Assembly (NCBI GenBank): GCA_032209605.1
Contig: JASFXZ010000009.1
Coordinates: forward strand, 21,191,553 to 21,255,552
Reading direction: 5' to 3'
DNA length: 64,000 nt
Origin: Mactromeris polynyma
Lineage: Eukaryota > Mollusca > Bivalvia > Venerida > Mactridae
Below are positions 24,061-37,953 of this stretch, one piece after another (the first letter of the stretch is position 1; each line of letters opens with the position of its first letter). A program made the translations under genes and the position numbers. A model generated the notes under the pieces. That model made no database searches. It worked only from the letters and a program-made list of their open reading frames with translations, and was not told where the DNA came from.

Positions 24061-26188
24061 AAGTTTATGATGTTATGTAGCATAAAGCTGTAGCAAAGTG
24101 TATGGAGTTTAGCAGAATAAAGACCTATAGCAGTTTTTGATGTTAAGCAGCATTTAGACCTATAAAATAGTTTCTAATGTTTAGCAGCATTAGGACCTAC
24201 CGTTGAGTAGCATTAATACTTATAGCAGAGTTTAAAATGTTTAGCAGCATTAAGACCTAATGTGAAGTATATGATTTTTAGCTGCATTAAGACCTATAGT
24301 GGAGGTAATGATGTTTTGCAGCATAAAGACCTAAAGCAGAGTTTATAATGTTTATCACCATTAAGACCTATAGCAGAGTTTCTAATGGTTAGCAGCATTA
24401 AGATCTATAGCAGAGTTTATAACGTTTAGCATCATTAAGACCTATAGTTGAGTAGCAATAAGACCTATAGCAGAGTTAATAATGGTTAGCAGCATTAAGA
24501 TCTATAGCAGAGTTTATAACGTTTAGCATCATTAAGACCTATAGCAGAGTTTATGGCACTCAGCAGCAATAAGACCTATAGCAGAGTTTATAATGTTTAG
24601 CAGCATTAGGACCAATAGTTGAGTAGCATTAAGACTTATAGAAAAGTTTAAAATGTTTAGCATCATTAAGACCTATAGTTGAGTGTATGTTGTTATGCAG
24701 CATTAATACTTATTACAAAGTTTATAATGTTTAACAGCATTAAGACATATAGCAGAGTTTATAATGTTTAGCATCATTAAGACCTATAGCAGAGTGTACA
24801 ATGTTTAGCAGCATTAAGACTTATAGCAGAGTTTATAATGTTTAGCATCATTAAGACCTATAGCAGAGTGTACAATGTTTAGCAGCATTAAGACTTATAG
24901 CAGAGTTTATAATGTTTAGCATCATTAAGACCTATAGCAGAGTGTACAATGTTTAGTAGCATTAAGACTTATAGCAAAGTTTATAATGTTTAGTAGCATT
25001 AAGACCTATAGTTGAGTGTATGTTGTTATGCAGCATTAATACTTATTACAAAGTTTATAATGTTTAACAGCATTAAGACATTTAGCAGAGTTTATCATGT
25101 TTAGCATCATTATGACCTATAGCAGAGTGTACAATGTTTAGCAGCATTAAGACCTATAGCAGAGTTTTTAATGTTTACTAGCATTAGCACCAATAGTTGA
25201 GTAGCATTAAGACTTATAGCAAAGTTTATAATGTTTAGTAGCATTAAGACCTACTGTTGAGTTTATGTAGTTATGCAGCATTAATACTTATTACAAAGTT
25301 TATAACGTTTAGCATCATTAAGACCTATAGCAGAGTTTATGGCACTCAGCAGCAATAAGACCTATAGCAGAGTTTATAATGTTTAGCAGCATTAAGATCT
25401 ATAGCAGAGTTTATAACGTTTAGCATCATTAAGACCTATAGCAGAGTTTATGGCACTCAGCAGCAATAAGACCTATAGCAGAGTTTATAATGGTTAGCAG
25501 CATTAAGATCTATAGCAGAGTTTATAACGTTTAGCATCATTAAGACCTATAGCAGAGTTTATGGCACTCAGCAGCAATAAGACCTATAGCAGTGTTTATA
25601 ATGTTTAGCAGCATTATGACCAATAGTTGAGTAGCATTAAGACGTATAGCAAAGTTTATAATGTTTAGCAGCATTAAGACCTATAGTTGAGTTTACGTTG
25701 TTATGCAGCATTAATACTTATTACAAAGTTTATAATGTTTAACAGCATTACGACATATAGCAGAGATTTCAATGTTTAGCATCATTAATACCTACAGCAG
25801 AGTTTATAATGTTAAGCATCTTTAAGACCTATAGCAGAGTGTATAATGTTTAGCAGCAATAAGACCTATACCAGAGTTTATAATGTTTAGCAGCATAAGG
25901 ACCTATATTTGAGTAGCATTAAGACTTAAAGCAAAATTTATAATGTTTAGCAGCATTAATACCTATAGCAGAGTTGATGATATTTAACAGCATGAAGTCA
26001 TATACATGTAGTTGAGTTTATGATTTTAAGTAACATTAAAACCTGTAATAGACTGTAAGGTGCTCAGCAGTATTAAGACCCATAGTGGAGTTTGTTTATG
26101 TTGAGCAGCATTTAGACCTACAGTGGAGTGTATGATGTTAAGCAGCATTAAGACCTATAGCCGAGTTTATGATGTTAAGCAGCATTAA

Positions 26189-26942
26189 GGTGGCCTTTCA
26201 TCTCTCCAATTGATTCTCAGCAGAATTTCCACAGCACATATTAAATAACAGAGCTTACCCACAACTTATTATTCACATTATCTGTGCCTTAAATTATCAT
26301 ACCATACAGTAGGTTTAGCCCTCTACAAACAGACTGTTATCTGCATGGTTACCTCCCTTGTCATTGTTCACTTCTATCATAATTTTGTAGGAAATACAAT
26401 GTAACTTTAATCTGTCCCCAAACTATGTAATAAACAATTATGGTGGGTTAGCTCTTTCATTAATATTTGCTGTTTATATGAATGATTCTGTGACGGTCTA
26501 ACTTACCATGCACTGTGTATCAGTATCTCAGCATCAAACAAGTATCTCAACAGTGACTAGCAGATACACCAACATCACATCGAAAGGAGACTTGAAAATA
26601 AATGAGCACATTTGTAACATACCAGCAGTCATTGCTTTAATACAAAAAGTCCACACAACACATTATTGCTGGCAGACCCCTTCCCCATACACAATTCCTT
26701 CCTATAAATTGCATAATACGTTATGTTACTTTTATTGAAAGTGCCCCAGTTGGCAGATGACTGCATATAAGAGGTGGCTGCTGAGACAGGTTAAAGTGAT
26801 TCATTGAAAATGTCTCTGCTGGCAAGATACTGCATATATTAGGTGGCTGTTGAGACAGGTTAAACTGACTTATTGGAAATGTCTCTATTGCCAGAAGACT
26901 GCATACAAGAGGTGGCTTTTGTGACAGGTTAAATTGATAGCT
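26189..26942. repeat. Satellite spacer, copy 2
   Basis: Same layout as copy 1. The 85-nt minus-strand block is at 26507-26591. One base change (gacctg to gacttg) turns its acceptor from CAG to CAA/G, moving the AG by one base. The 76-codon + frame is intact. Confidence 0.9.
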
Positions 26943-28774
26943 AAGTTTATGATGTTATGTAGCATAAAGCTGTAGCAAAGTGTATGGAGTTTAGCAGAAT
27001 AAAGACCTATAGCAGTTTTTGATGTTAAGCAGCATTTAGACCTATAAAATAGTTTCTAATGTTTAGCAGCATTAGGACCTACCGTTGAGTAGCATTAATA
27101 CTTATAGCAGAGTTTAAAATGTTTAGCAGCATTAAGACCTAATGTGAAGTATATGATTTTTAGCTGCATTAAGACCTATAGTGGAGGTAATGATGTTTTG
27201 CAGCATAAAGACATAAAGCAGAGTTTATAATGATTATCACCATTAAGACCTATAGCAGAGTTTTTAATGGTTAGCAGCATTAAGATCTATAGCAGAGTTT
27301 ATAACGTTTAGCATCATTAAGACCTATAGTTGAGTAGCATTAAGACCAATAGCAGAGTTTATAATGGTTAGCAGCATTAAGATCTATAGCAGAGTTTATA
27401 ACGTTTAGCATCATTAAGACCTATAGCAGAGTTTATGGCACTCAGCAGCAATAAGACCTATAGCAGAGTGTATAATGTTTAGCAGCATTAGGACCAATAG
27501 TTGAGTAGCATTAGGACTTATAGCAAAGTTTATAATGTTTAGCAGCATTAAGACCTATAGTTGAGTGTATGTTGTTATGCAGCATTAATACTTATTACAA
27601 AGTTTATAATGTTTAACAGCATTAAGACATATAGCAGAGTTTATAATGTTTAGCATCATTAAGACCTATAGCAGAGTGTACAATGTTTAGCAGCATTAAG
27701 ACTTATAGCAGAGTTTATAATGTTTAGCATCATTAAGACCTATAGCAAAGTGTACAATGTTTAGTAGCATTAAGACTTATAGCAAAGTTTATAATGTTTA
27801 GTAGCATTAAGACCTATAGTTGAGTGTATGTTGTTATGCAGCATTAATACTTATTACAAAGTTTATAATGTTTAACAGCATTAAGACATATAGCAGAGTT
27901 TATCATGTTTAGCATCATTATGACCTATAGCAGAGTGTACAGTGTTTAGCAGCATTAAGACCTATAGCAGAGTTTTTAATGTTTACTAGCATTAGGACCA
28001 ATAGTTGAGTAGCATTAAGACTTATAGCAAAGTTTATAATGTTTAGTAGCATTAAGACCTACTGTTGAGTTTATGTTGTTATGCAGCATTAATACGTATT
28101 ACAAAGTTTATAACGTTTAGCATCATTAAGACCTATAGCAGAGTTTATGGCACTCAGCAGCAATAAGACATATAGCAGTGTTTATAATGTTTAGCAGCAT
28201 TATGACCAATAGTTGAGTAGCATTAAGACGTATAGCAAAGTTTATAATGTTTAGCAGCATTAAGACCTATAGTTGAGTTTACGTTGTTATGCAGCATTAA
28301 TACTTATTACAAAGTTTATAATGTTTAACAGCATTACGACATATAGCAGAGATTTCAATGTTTAGCATCATTAAGACCTATAGCAGAGTTTATAATGTTA
28401 AGCATCTTTAAGACATATAGCAGAGTGTATAATGTTTAGCAGCAATAAGACCTATACCAGAGTTTATAATGTTTAGCAGCATTAGGACCTATATTTGAGT
28501 AGCATTAAGACTTAAAGCAAAGTTTATAATGTTTATCAGCATTAATACCTATAGCAGAGTTGATGATATTTAACAGCATGAAGTCATATACATGTAGTTG
28601 AGTTTTTGATTTTAAGTAACATTAAAACCTGTAATAGACTGTAAGGTGCTCAGCAGTATTAAGACCCATAGTGGAGTTTGTTTATGTTGAGCAGCATTTA
28701 GACCTACAGTGGAGTGTATGATGTTAAGCAGCATTAAGACCTATAGCCGAGTTTATGATGTTAAGCAGCATTAA

Positions 28775-29528
28775 GGTGGCCTTTCATCTCTCCAATTGAT
28801 TCTCAGCAGAATTTCCACAGCACATATTAAATAACAGAGCTTACCCACAACTTATTATTCACATTATCTGTGCCTTAAATTATCATACCATACAGTAGGT
28901 TTAGCCCTCTACAAACAGACTGTTATCTGCATGGTTACCTCCCTTGTCATTGTTCACTTCTATCATAATTTTGTAGGAAATACAATGTACTTTTAATCTG
29001 TCCCCAAACTATGTAATAAACAATTATGGTGGGTTAGCTCTTTCATTAATATTTGCTGTTTATATGAATGATTCTGTGACGGTCTAACTTACCATGCACT
29101 GTGTATCAGTATCTCAGCATCAAACAAGTATCTCAACGGTGACTAGCAGATACACCAACATCACATCGAAAGGAGACCTGAAAATAAATGAGCACATTTG
29201 TAACATACCAGCAGTCATTGCTTTAATACAAAAAGTCCACACAACACATTATTGCTGGCAGACCCCTTCCCCATAAACAATTCCTTCCTATAAATTGCAT
29301 AATACGTTATGTTACTTTTATTGAAAGTGCCCCAGTTGGCAGATGACTGCATATAAGAGGTGGCTGCTGAGACAGGTTAAAGTGATTCATTGAAAATGTC
29401 TCTGCTGGCAAGATACTGCATATATTAGGTGGCTGTTGAGACAGGTTAAACTGACTTATTGGAAATGTCTCTATTGGCAGAAGACTGCATACAAGAGGTG
29501 GCTTTTGTGACAGGTTAAATTGATAGCT
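28775..29528. repeat. Satellite spacer, copy 3
   Basis: Same layout. The minus-strand block is at 29093-29177 with intact AG and GTAAGT. The + strand frame is cut to 60 codons by a TAC to TAA change at about 29274-29276, so that frame is not maintained in every copy. Confidence 0.9.
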
Positions 29529-31360
29529 AAGTTTATGATGTTATGTAGCATAAAGCTGTAGCAAAGTGTATGGAGTTTAGCAGAATAAAGACCTATAGCA
29601 GTTTTTGATGTTAAGCAGCATTTAGACCTATAAAATAGTTTCTAATGTTTAGCAGCATTAGGACCTACCGTTGAGTAGCATTAATACTTATAGCAGAGTT
29701 TAAAATGTTTAGCAGCATTAAGACCTAATGTGAAGTATATGATTTTTAGCTGCATTAAGACCTATAGTGGAGGTTATGATGTTTTGCAGCATAAAGACAT
29801 AAAGCAGAGTTTATAATGATTATCACCATTAAGACCTATAGCAGAGTTTCTAATGGTTAGCAGCATTAAGATCTATAGCAGAGTTTATAACGTTTAGCAT
29901 CATTAAGACCTATAGTTGAGTAGCATTAAGACCAATAGCAGAGTTTATAATGGTAAGCAGCATTAAGATCTATAGCAGAGTTTATAACGTTTAGCATCAT
30001 TAAGACCTATAGCAGAGTTTATGGCACTCAGCAGCAATAAGACCTATAGCAGAGTGTATAATGTTTAGCAGCATTAGGACCAATAGTTGAGTAGCATTAG
30101 GACTTATAGCAAAGTTTATAATGTTTAGCAACATTAAGACTTATAGTTGAGTGTATGTTGTTATGCAGCATTAATACTTATTACAAAGTTTATAATGTTT
30201 AACAGCATTAAGACATATAGCAGAGTTTATAATGTTTAGCATCATTAAGACCTATAGCAGAGTGTACAATGTTTAGCAGCATTAAGACTTATAGCAGAGT
30301 TTATAATGTTAAGCATCATTAAGACCTATAGCAAAGTGTACAATGTTTAGTAGCATTAAGACTTATAGCAAAGTTTATAATGTTTAGTAGCATTAAGACC
30401 TATAGTTGAGTGTATGTTGTTATGCAGCATTAATACTTATTACAAAGTTTATAATGTTTAACAGCATTAAGACATATAGCAGAGTTTATCATGTTTAGCA
30501 TCATTATGACCTATAGCAGAGTGTACAATGTTTAGCAGTATTAAGACCTATAGCAGAGTTTTTAATGTTTACTAGCATTAGGACCAATAGTTGAGTAGCA
30601 TTAAGACTTATAGCAAAGTTTATAATGTTTAGTAGCATTAAGACCTACTGTTGAGTTTATGTTGTTATGCAGCATTAATACTTATTACAAAGTTTATAAC
30701 GTTTAGCATCATTAAGACCTATAGCAGAGTTTATGGCACTCAGCAGCAATAAGACCTATAGCAGTGTTTATAATGTTTAGCAGCATTATGACCAATAGTT
30801 GAGTAGCATTAAGACGTATAGCAAAGTTTATAATGTTTAGCAGCATTAAGACCTATAGTTGAGTTTACGTTGTTATGCAGCATTAATACTTATTACAAAG
30901 TTTATAATGTTTAACAGCATTACGACATATAGCAGAGATTTCAATGTTTAGCATCATTAATATCTACAGCAGAGTTTATAATGTTAAGCATCTTTAAGAC
31001 CTATAGCAGAGTGTATAATGTTTAGCAGCAATAAGACCTATACCAGAGTTTATAATGTTTAGCAGCATTAGGACCTATATTTGAGTAGCATTAAGACTTA
31101 AAGCAAAATTTATAATGTTTAGCAGCATTAATACCTATAGCAGAGTTGATGATATTTAACAGCATGAAGTCATATACATGTAGTTGAGTTTTTGATTTTA
31201 AGTAACATTAAAACCTGTAATAGACTGTAAGGTGCTCAGCAGTATTAAGACCCATAGTGGAGTTTGTTTATGTTGAGCAGCATTTAGACCTACAGTGGAG
31301 TGTATGATGTTAAGCAGCATTAAGACCTATAGCCGAGTTTATGATGTTAAGCAGCATTAA

Positions 31361-32114
31361 GGTGGCATTTCATCTCTCCAATTGATTCTCAGCAGAATTT
31401 CCACAGCACATATTAAATAACAGAGCTTACCCACAACTTATTATTCACATTATCTGTGCCTTAAATTATCATACCATACAGTAGGTTTAGCCCTCTACAA
31501 ACAGACTGTTATCTGCATGGTTAACTCCCTTGTCATTGTTCACTTCTATCATAATTTTGTAGGAAATACAATGTAACTTTAATCTGTCCCCAAACTATGT
31601 AATAAACAATTATGGTGGGTTAGCTCTTTCATTAATATTTGCTGTTTATATGAATGATTCTGTGACGGTCTAACTTACCATGCACTGTGTATCAGTATCT
31701 CAGCATCAAACAAGTATCTCAACGGTGACTAGCAGATACACCAACATCACATCGAAAGGAGACCTGAAAATAAATGAGCACATTTGTAACATACCAGCAG
31801 TCATTGCTTTAATACAAAAAGTCCACACAACACATTATTGCTGGCAGACCCCTTCCCCATACACAATTCCGTCCTATAAATTGCATAATACGTTATGTTA
31901 CTTTTATTGAAAGTGCCCCAGTTGGCAGATGACTGCATATAAGAGGTGGCTGCTGAGACAGGTTAAAGTGATTCATTGAAAATGTCTCTGCTGGCAAGAT
32001 ACTGCATATATTAGGTGGCTGTTGAGACAGGTTAAACTGACTTATTGGAAATGTCTCTATTGGCAGAAGACTGCATACAAGAGGTGGCTTTTGTGACAGG
32101 TTAAATTGATAGCT
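31361..32114. repeat. Satellite spacer, copy 4
   Basis: Same layout. The minus-strand block is at 31679-31763 with intact splice signals. Starts 'ggtggcatttcatc' (c to a relative to the rest). The 76-codon frame is intact. Confidence 0.9.
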
Positions 32115-33946
32115 AAGTTTATGATGTTATGTAGCATAAAGCTGTAGCAAAGTGTATGGAGTTTAGCAGAATAAAGACCTATAGCAGTTTTTGATGTTAA
32201 GCAGCATTTAGACCTATAAAATAGTTTCTAATGTTTAGCAGCATTAGGACCTACCGTTGAGTAGCATTAATACTTATAGCAGAGTTTAAAATGTTTAGCA
32301 GCATTAAGACCTAATGTGAAGTATATGATTTTTAGCTGCATTAAGACCTATAGTGGAGGTTATGATGTTTTGCAGCATAAAGACCTAAAGCAGAGTTTAT
32401 AATGATTATCACCATTAAGACCTATAGCAGAGTTTCTAATGGTTAGCAGCATTAAGATCTATAGCAGAGTTTATAACGTTTAGCATCATTAAGACCTATA
32501 GTTGAGTACCATTAAGACCAATAGCAGAGTTTATAATGGTTAGCAGCATTAAGATCTATAGCAGAGTTTATAACGTTTAGCATCATTAAGACCTATAGCA
32601 GAGTTTATGGCACTCAGCAGCAATAAGACCTATAGCAGAGTGTATAATGTTTAGCAGCATTAGGACCAATAGTTGAGTAGCATTAGGACTTATAGCAAAG
32701 TTTATAATGTTTAGCAGCATTAAGACCTATAGTTGAGTGTATGTTGTTATGCAGCATTAATACTTATTACAAAGTTTATAATGTTTAACAGCATTAAGAC
32801 ATATAGCAGAGTTTATAATGTTTAGCATCATTAAGACCTATAGCAGAGTGTACAATGTTTAGCAGCATTAAGACTTATAGCAGAGTTTATAATGTTTAGC
32901 ATCATTAAGACCTATAGCAAAGTGTACAATGTTTAGTAGCATTAAGACTTATAGCAAAGTTTATAATGTTTAGTAGCATTAAGACCTATAGTTGAGTGTA
33001 TGTTGTTATGCAGCATTAATACTTATTACAAAGTTTATAATGTTTAACAGCATTAAGACATATAGCAGAGTTTATCATGTTTAGCATCATTATGACCTAT
33101 AGCAGAGTGTACAATGTTTAGCAGCATTAAGACCTATAGCAGAGTTTATAATGTTTACAAGCATTAGGACCAATAGTTGAGTAGCATTAAGACTTATAGC
33201 AAAGTTTATAATGTTTAGTAGCATTAAGACCTACTGTTGAGTTTATGTTGTTATGCAGCATTAATACTTACTACAAAGTTTATAACGTTTAGCATCATTA
33301 AGACCTATAGCAGAGTTTATGGCACTCAGCAGCAATAAGACATATAGCAGTGTTTATAATGTTTAGCAGCATTATGACCAATAGTTGAGTAGCATTAAGA
33401 CGTATAGCAAAGTTTATAATGTTTAGCAGCATTAAGACCTATAGTTGAGTTTACGTTGTTATGCAGCATTAATACTTATTACAAAGTTTATAATGTTTAA
33501 CAGCATTACGACATATAGCAGAGATTTCAATGTTTAGCCTCATTAAGACCTATAGCAGAGTTTATAATGTTAAGCATCTTTAAGACCTATAGCAGAGTGT
33601 ATAATGTTTAGCAGCAATAAGACCTATACCAGAGTTTATAATGTTTAGCAGCATTATGACCTATATTTGAGTAGCATTAAGACTTAAAGCAAAGTTTATA
33701 ATGTTTAGCAGCATTAATACCTATAGCAGAGTTGATGATATTTAACAGCATGAAGTCATATACATGTAGTTGAGTTTTTGATTTTAAGTAACATTAAAAC
33801 CTGTAATAGACTGTAAGGTGCTCAGCAGTATTAAGACCCATAGTGGAGTTTGTTTATGTTGAGCAGCATTTAGACCTACAGTGGAGTGTATGATGTTAAG
33901 CAGCATTAAGACCTATAGCCGAGTTTATGATGTTAAGCAGCATTAA

Positions 33947-34700
33947 GGTGGCCTTTCATCTCTCCAATTGATTCTCAGCAGAATTTCCACAGCACATATT
34001 AAATAACAGAGCTTACCCACAACTTATTATTCACATTATCTGTGCCTTAAATTATCATACCATACAGTAGGTTTAGCCCTCTACAAACAGACTGTTATCT
34101 GCATGGTTACCTCCCTTGTCATTGTTCACTTCTATCATAATTTTGTAGGAAATACAATGTACTTTTAATCTGTCCCCAAACTATGTAATAAACAATTATG
34201 GTGGGTTAGCTCTTTCATTAATATTTGCTGTTTATATGAATGATTCTGTGACGGTCTAACTTACCATGCACTGTGTATCAGTATCTCAGCATCAAACAAG
34301 TATCTCAACGGTGACTAGCAGATACACCAACATCACATCGAAAGGAGACCTGAAAATAAATGAGCACATTTGTAACATACCAGCAGTCATTGCTTTAATA
34401 CAAAAAGTCCACACAACACATTATTGCTGGCAGACCCCTTCCCCATACACAATTCCTTCCTATAAATTGCATAATACGTTATGTTACTTTTATTGAAAGT
34501 GCCCCAGTTGGCAGATGACTGCATATAAGAGGTGGCTGCTGAGACAGGTTAAAGTGATTCATTGAAAATGTCTCTGCTGGCAAGATACTGCATATATTAG
34601 GTGGCTGTTGAGACAGGTTAAACTGACTTATTGGAAATGTCTCTATTGGCAGAAGACTGCATACAAGAGGTGGCTTTTGTGACAGGTTAAATTGATAGCT
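33947..34700. repeat. Satellite spacer, copy 5
   Basis: Same layout. The minus-strand block is at 34265-34349 with intact splice signals. The 76-codon frame is intact. Confidence 0.9.
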
Positions 34701-36495
34701 AAGTTTATGATGTTATGTAGCATAAAGCTGTAGCAAAGTGTATGGAGTTTAGCAGAATAAAGACCTATAGCAGTTTTTTATGTTAAGCAGCATTTAGACC
34801 TATAAAATAGTTTCTAATGTTTAGCAGCATTAGGACCTACCGTTGAGTAGCATTAATACTTATAGCAGAGTTTAAAATGTTTAGCAGCATTAAGACCTAA
34901 TGTGAAGTATATGATTTTTAGCTGCATTAAGACCTATAGTGGAGGTTATGATGTTTTGCAGCATAAAGACATAAAGCAGAGTTTATAATGATCATCACCA
35001 TTAAGACCTATAGCAGAGTTTCTAATGGTTAGCAGCATTAAGATCTATAGCAGAGTTTATAACGTTTAGCATCATTAAGACCTATAGTTGAGTAGCATTA
35101 AGACCAATAGCAGAGTTTATAATGGTTAGCAGCATTAAGGTCTATAGCAGAGTTTATAACGTTTAGCATCATTAAGACCTATAGCAGAGTTTATGGCACT
35201 CAGCAGCAATAAGACCTATAGCAGAGTGTATAATGTTTAGCAGCATTAGGACCAATAGTTGAGTAGCATTAGGACTTATAGCAAAGTTTATAATGTTTAG
35301 CAACATTAAGACTTATAGTTGAGTGTATGTTGTTATGCAGCATTAATACTTATTACAAAGTTTATAATGTTTAACAGCATAAAGACATATAGCAGAGTTT
35401 ATAATGTTTAGCAGCATTAAGACTTATAGCAGAGTTTATAATGTTTAGCATCATTAAGACCTATAGCAAAGTGTACAATGTTTAGTAGCATTAAGACTTA
35501 TAGCAAAGTTTATAATGTTTAGTAGCATTAAGACCTATAGTTGAGTGTATGTTGTTATGCAGCATTAATACTTATTACAAAGTTTATAATGTTTAACAGC
35601 ATTAAGACATATAGCAGAGTTTATCATGTTTAGCATCATTATGACCTATAGCAGAGTGTACAATGTTTAGCAGTATTAAGACCTATAGCAGAGTTTTTAA
35701 TGTTTACTAGCATTAGGACCAATAGTTGAGTAGCATTAAGACTTATAGCAAAGTTTATAATGTTTAGTAGCATTAAGACCTACTGTTGAGTTTATGTTGT
35801 TATGCAGCATTAATACTTATTACAAAGTTTATAACGTTTAGCATCATTAAGACCTATAGCATAGTTTATGGCACTCAGCAGCAATAAGACCTATAGCAGT
35901 GTTTATAATGTTTAGCAGCATTATGACCAATAGTTGAGTAGCATTAAGACGTATAGCAAAGTTTATAATGTTTAGCAGCATTAAGACCTATAGTTGAGTT
36001 TACGTTGTTATGCAGCATTAATACTTATTACAAAGTTTATAATGTTTAACAGCATTACGACATATAGCAGAGATTTCAATGTTTAGCCTCATTAAGACCT
36101 ATAGCAGAGTTTATAATGTTAAGCATCTTTAAGACCTATAGCAGAGTGTATAATGTTTAGCAGCAATAAGACCTATACCAGAGTTTATAATGTTTAGCAG
36201 CATTATGACCTATATTTGAGTAGCATTAAGACTTAAAGCAAAGTTTATAATGTTTATCAGCATTAATACCTATAGCAGAGTTGATGATATTTAACAGCAT
36301 GAAGTCATATACATGTAGTTGAGTTTTTGATTTTAAGTAACATTAAAACCTGTAATAGACTGTAAGGTGCTCAGCAGTATTAAGACCCATAGTGGAGTTT
36401 GTTTATGTTGAGCAGCATTTAGACCTACAGTGGAGTGTATGATGTTAAGCAGCATTAAGACCTATAGCGGAGTTTATGATGTTAAGCAGCATTAA

Positions 36496-37249
36496 GGTGG
36501 CCTTTCATCTCTCCAATTGATTCTCAGCAGAATTTCCACAGCACATATTAAATAACAGAGCTTACCCACAACTTATTATTCACATTATCTGTGCCTTAAA
36601 TTATCATACCATACAGTAGGTTTAGCCCTCTACAAACAGACTGTTATCTGCATGGTTACCTCCCTTGTCATTGTTCACTTCTATCATAATTTTGTAGGAA
36701 ATACAATGTACTTTTAATCTGTCCCCAAACTATGTAATAAACAATTATGGTGGGTTAGCTCTTTCATTAATATTTGCTGTTTATATGAATGATTCTGTGA
36801 CGGTCTAACTTACCATGCACTGTGTATCAGTATATCAGCATCAAACAAGTATCTCAACGGTGACTAGCAGATACACCAACATCACATCGAAAGGAGACCT
36901 GAAAATAAATGAGCACATTTGTAACATACCAGCAGTCATTGCTTTAATACAAAAAGTCCATACAACACATTATTGCTGGCAGACCCCTTCCCCATGCACA
37001 ATTCCTTCCTATAAATTGCATAATACGTTATGTTACTTTTATTGAAAGTGCCCCAGTTGGCAGATGACTGCATATAAGAGGTGGCTGCTGAGACAGGTTA
37101 AAGTGATTCATTGAAAATGTCTCTGCTGGCAAGATACTGCATATATTAGGTGGCTGTTGAGACAGGTTAAACTGACTTATTGGAAATGTCTCTATTGGCA
37201 GAAGACTGCATACAAGAGGTGGCTTTTGTGACAGGTTAAATTGATAGCT
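36496..37249. repeat. Satellite spacer, copy 6
   Basis: Same layout. The minus-strand block is at 36814-36898 with intact splice signals. The + frame has two amino-acid changes but stays open. After this spacer only about 700 bp of monomers remain before the LINE. Confidence 0.9.
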
Positions 37250-37953
37250 AAGTTTATGATGTTATGTAGCATAAAGCTGTAGCAAAGTGTATGGAGTTTA
37301 GCAGAATAAAGACCTATAGCAGTTTTTGATGTTAAGCAGCATTTAGACCTATAAAATAGTTTCGAATGTTTAGCAGCATTAGGACCTACCGTCGAGTAGC
37401 ATTAATACTTATAGCAGAGTTTAAAATGTTTAGCAGCATTAAGACCTAATGTGAAGTATATGATTTTTAGCTGCATTAAGACCTATAGTGGAGGTTATGA
37501 TGTTTTGCAGCATAAAGACCTAGAGCAGAGTTTATATAGTTTATCACCATTAAGACCTATAGCAGAGTTTCTAATGGTTAGCAGCATTAAGATCTATAGC
37601 AGAGTTTATAACGTTTAGCATCATTAAGACTTATAGTTGAGTAGCATTAAGACCTATAGCAGAGTTTATAATGGTAAGCAGCATTAAGATCTATAGCAGA
37701 GTTTATAATGTTTAGCATCATTAAGACCTATAGCAGAGTTAATGGCACTCAGCAGCAATAAGACCTATAGCAGAGTGTATAATGTTTAGCAGCATTAGGA
37801 CCAATAGTTGAGTAGCATTAGGACTTATAGCAAAGTTTATAATGTTTAGCAGCATTAAGACCTATAGTTGAGTGTATGTTGTTATGCAGCATTAATACTT
37901 ATTACAAAGTTTATAATGTTTAACTGCATTAAGACATATAGCAGAGTTTATAA

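Larger units (their letters stand above)
22768..37953. repeat. Higher-order satellite: 37-bp monomer, about 2.59-kb period, six spacers
   Basis: The basic monomer is close to 'tttataatgtttagcagcat' followed by 'taagacctatagcagag' (37 bp). Neighbouring monomers differ clearly from one another, but blocks 2.55-2.88 kb apart are nearly identical, which is the signature of a higher-order repeat. Each period contains a 754-bp spacer that is not made of monomers, starting at 23307, 26189, 28775, 31361, 33947 and 36496. The steps are 2882, 2586, 2586, 2586 and 2549 bp. The last is one monomer short (a 37-bp monomer near 35400 is missing), and the first is eight monomers long: one extra 74-bp dimer near 24792-24940 and two extra 111-bp trimers near 25341-25563. 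The array begins without a spacer at 22768 and ends against the LINE at 37954. Confidence 0.95.

Noticed and set aside
22768..37953. CRISPR array
   Set aside because: A 37-bp repeat with regular spacing invites the idea, but the monomers are contiguous with no unique spacers and the setting is eukaryotic.
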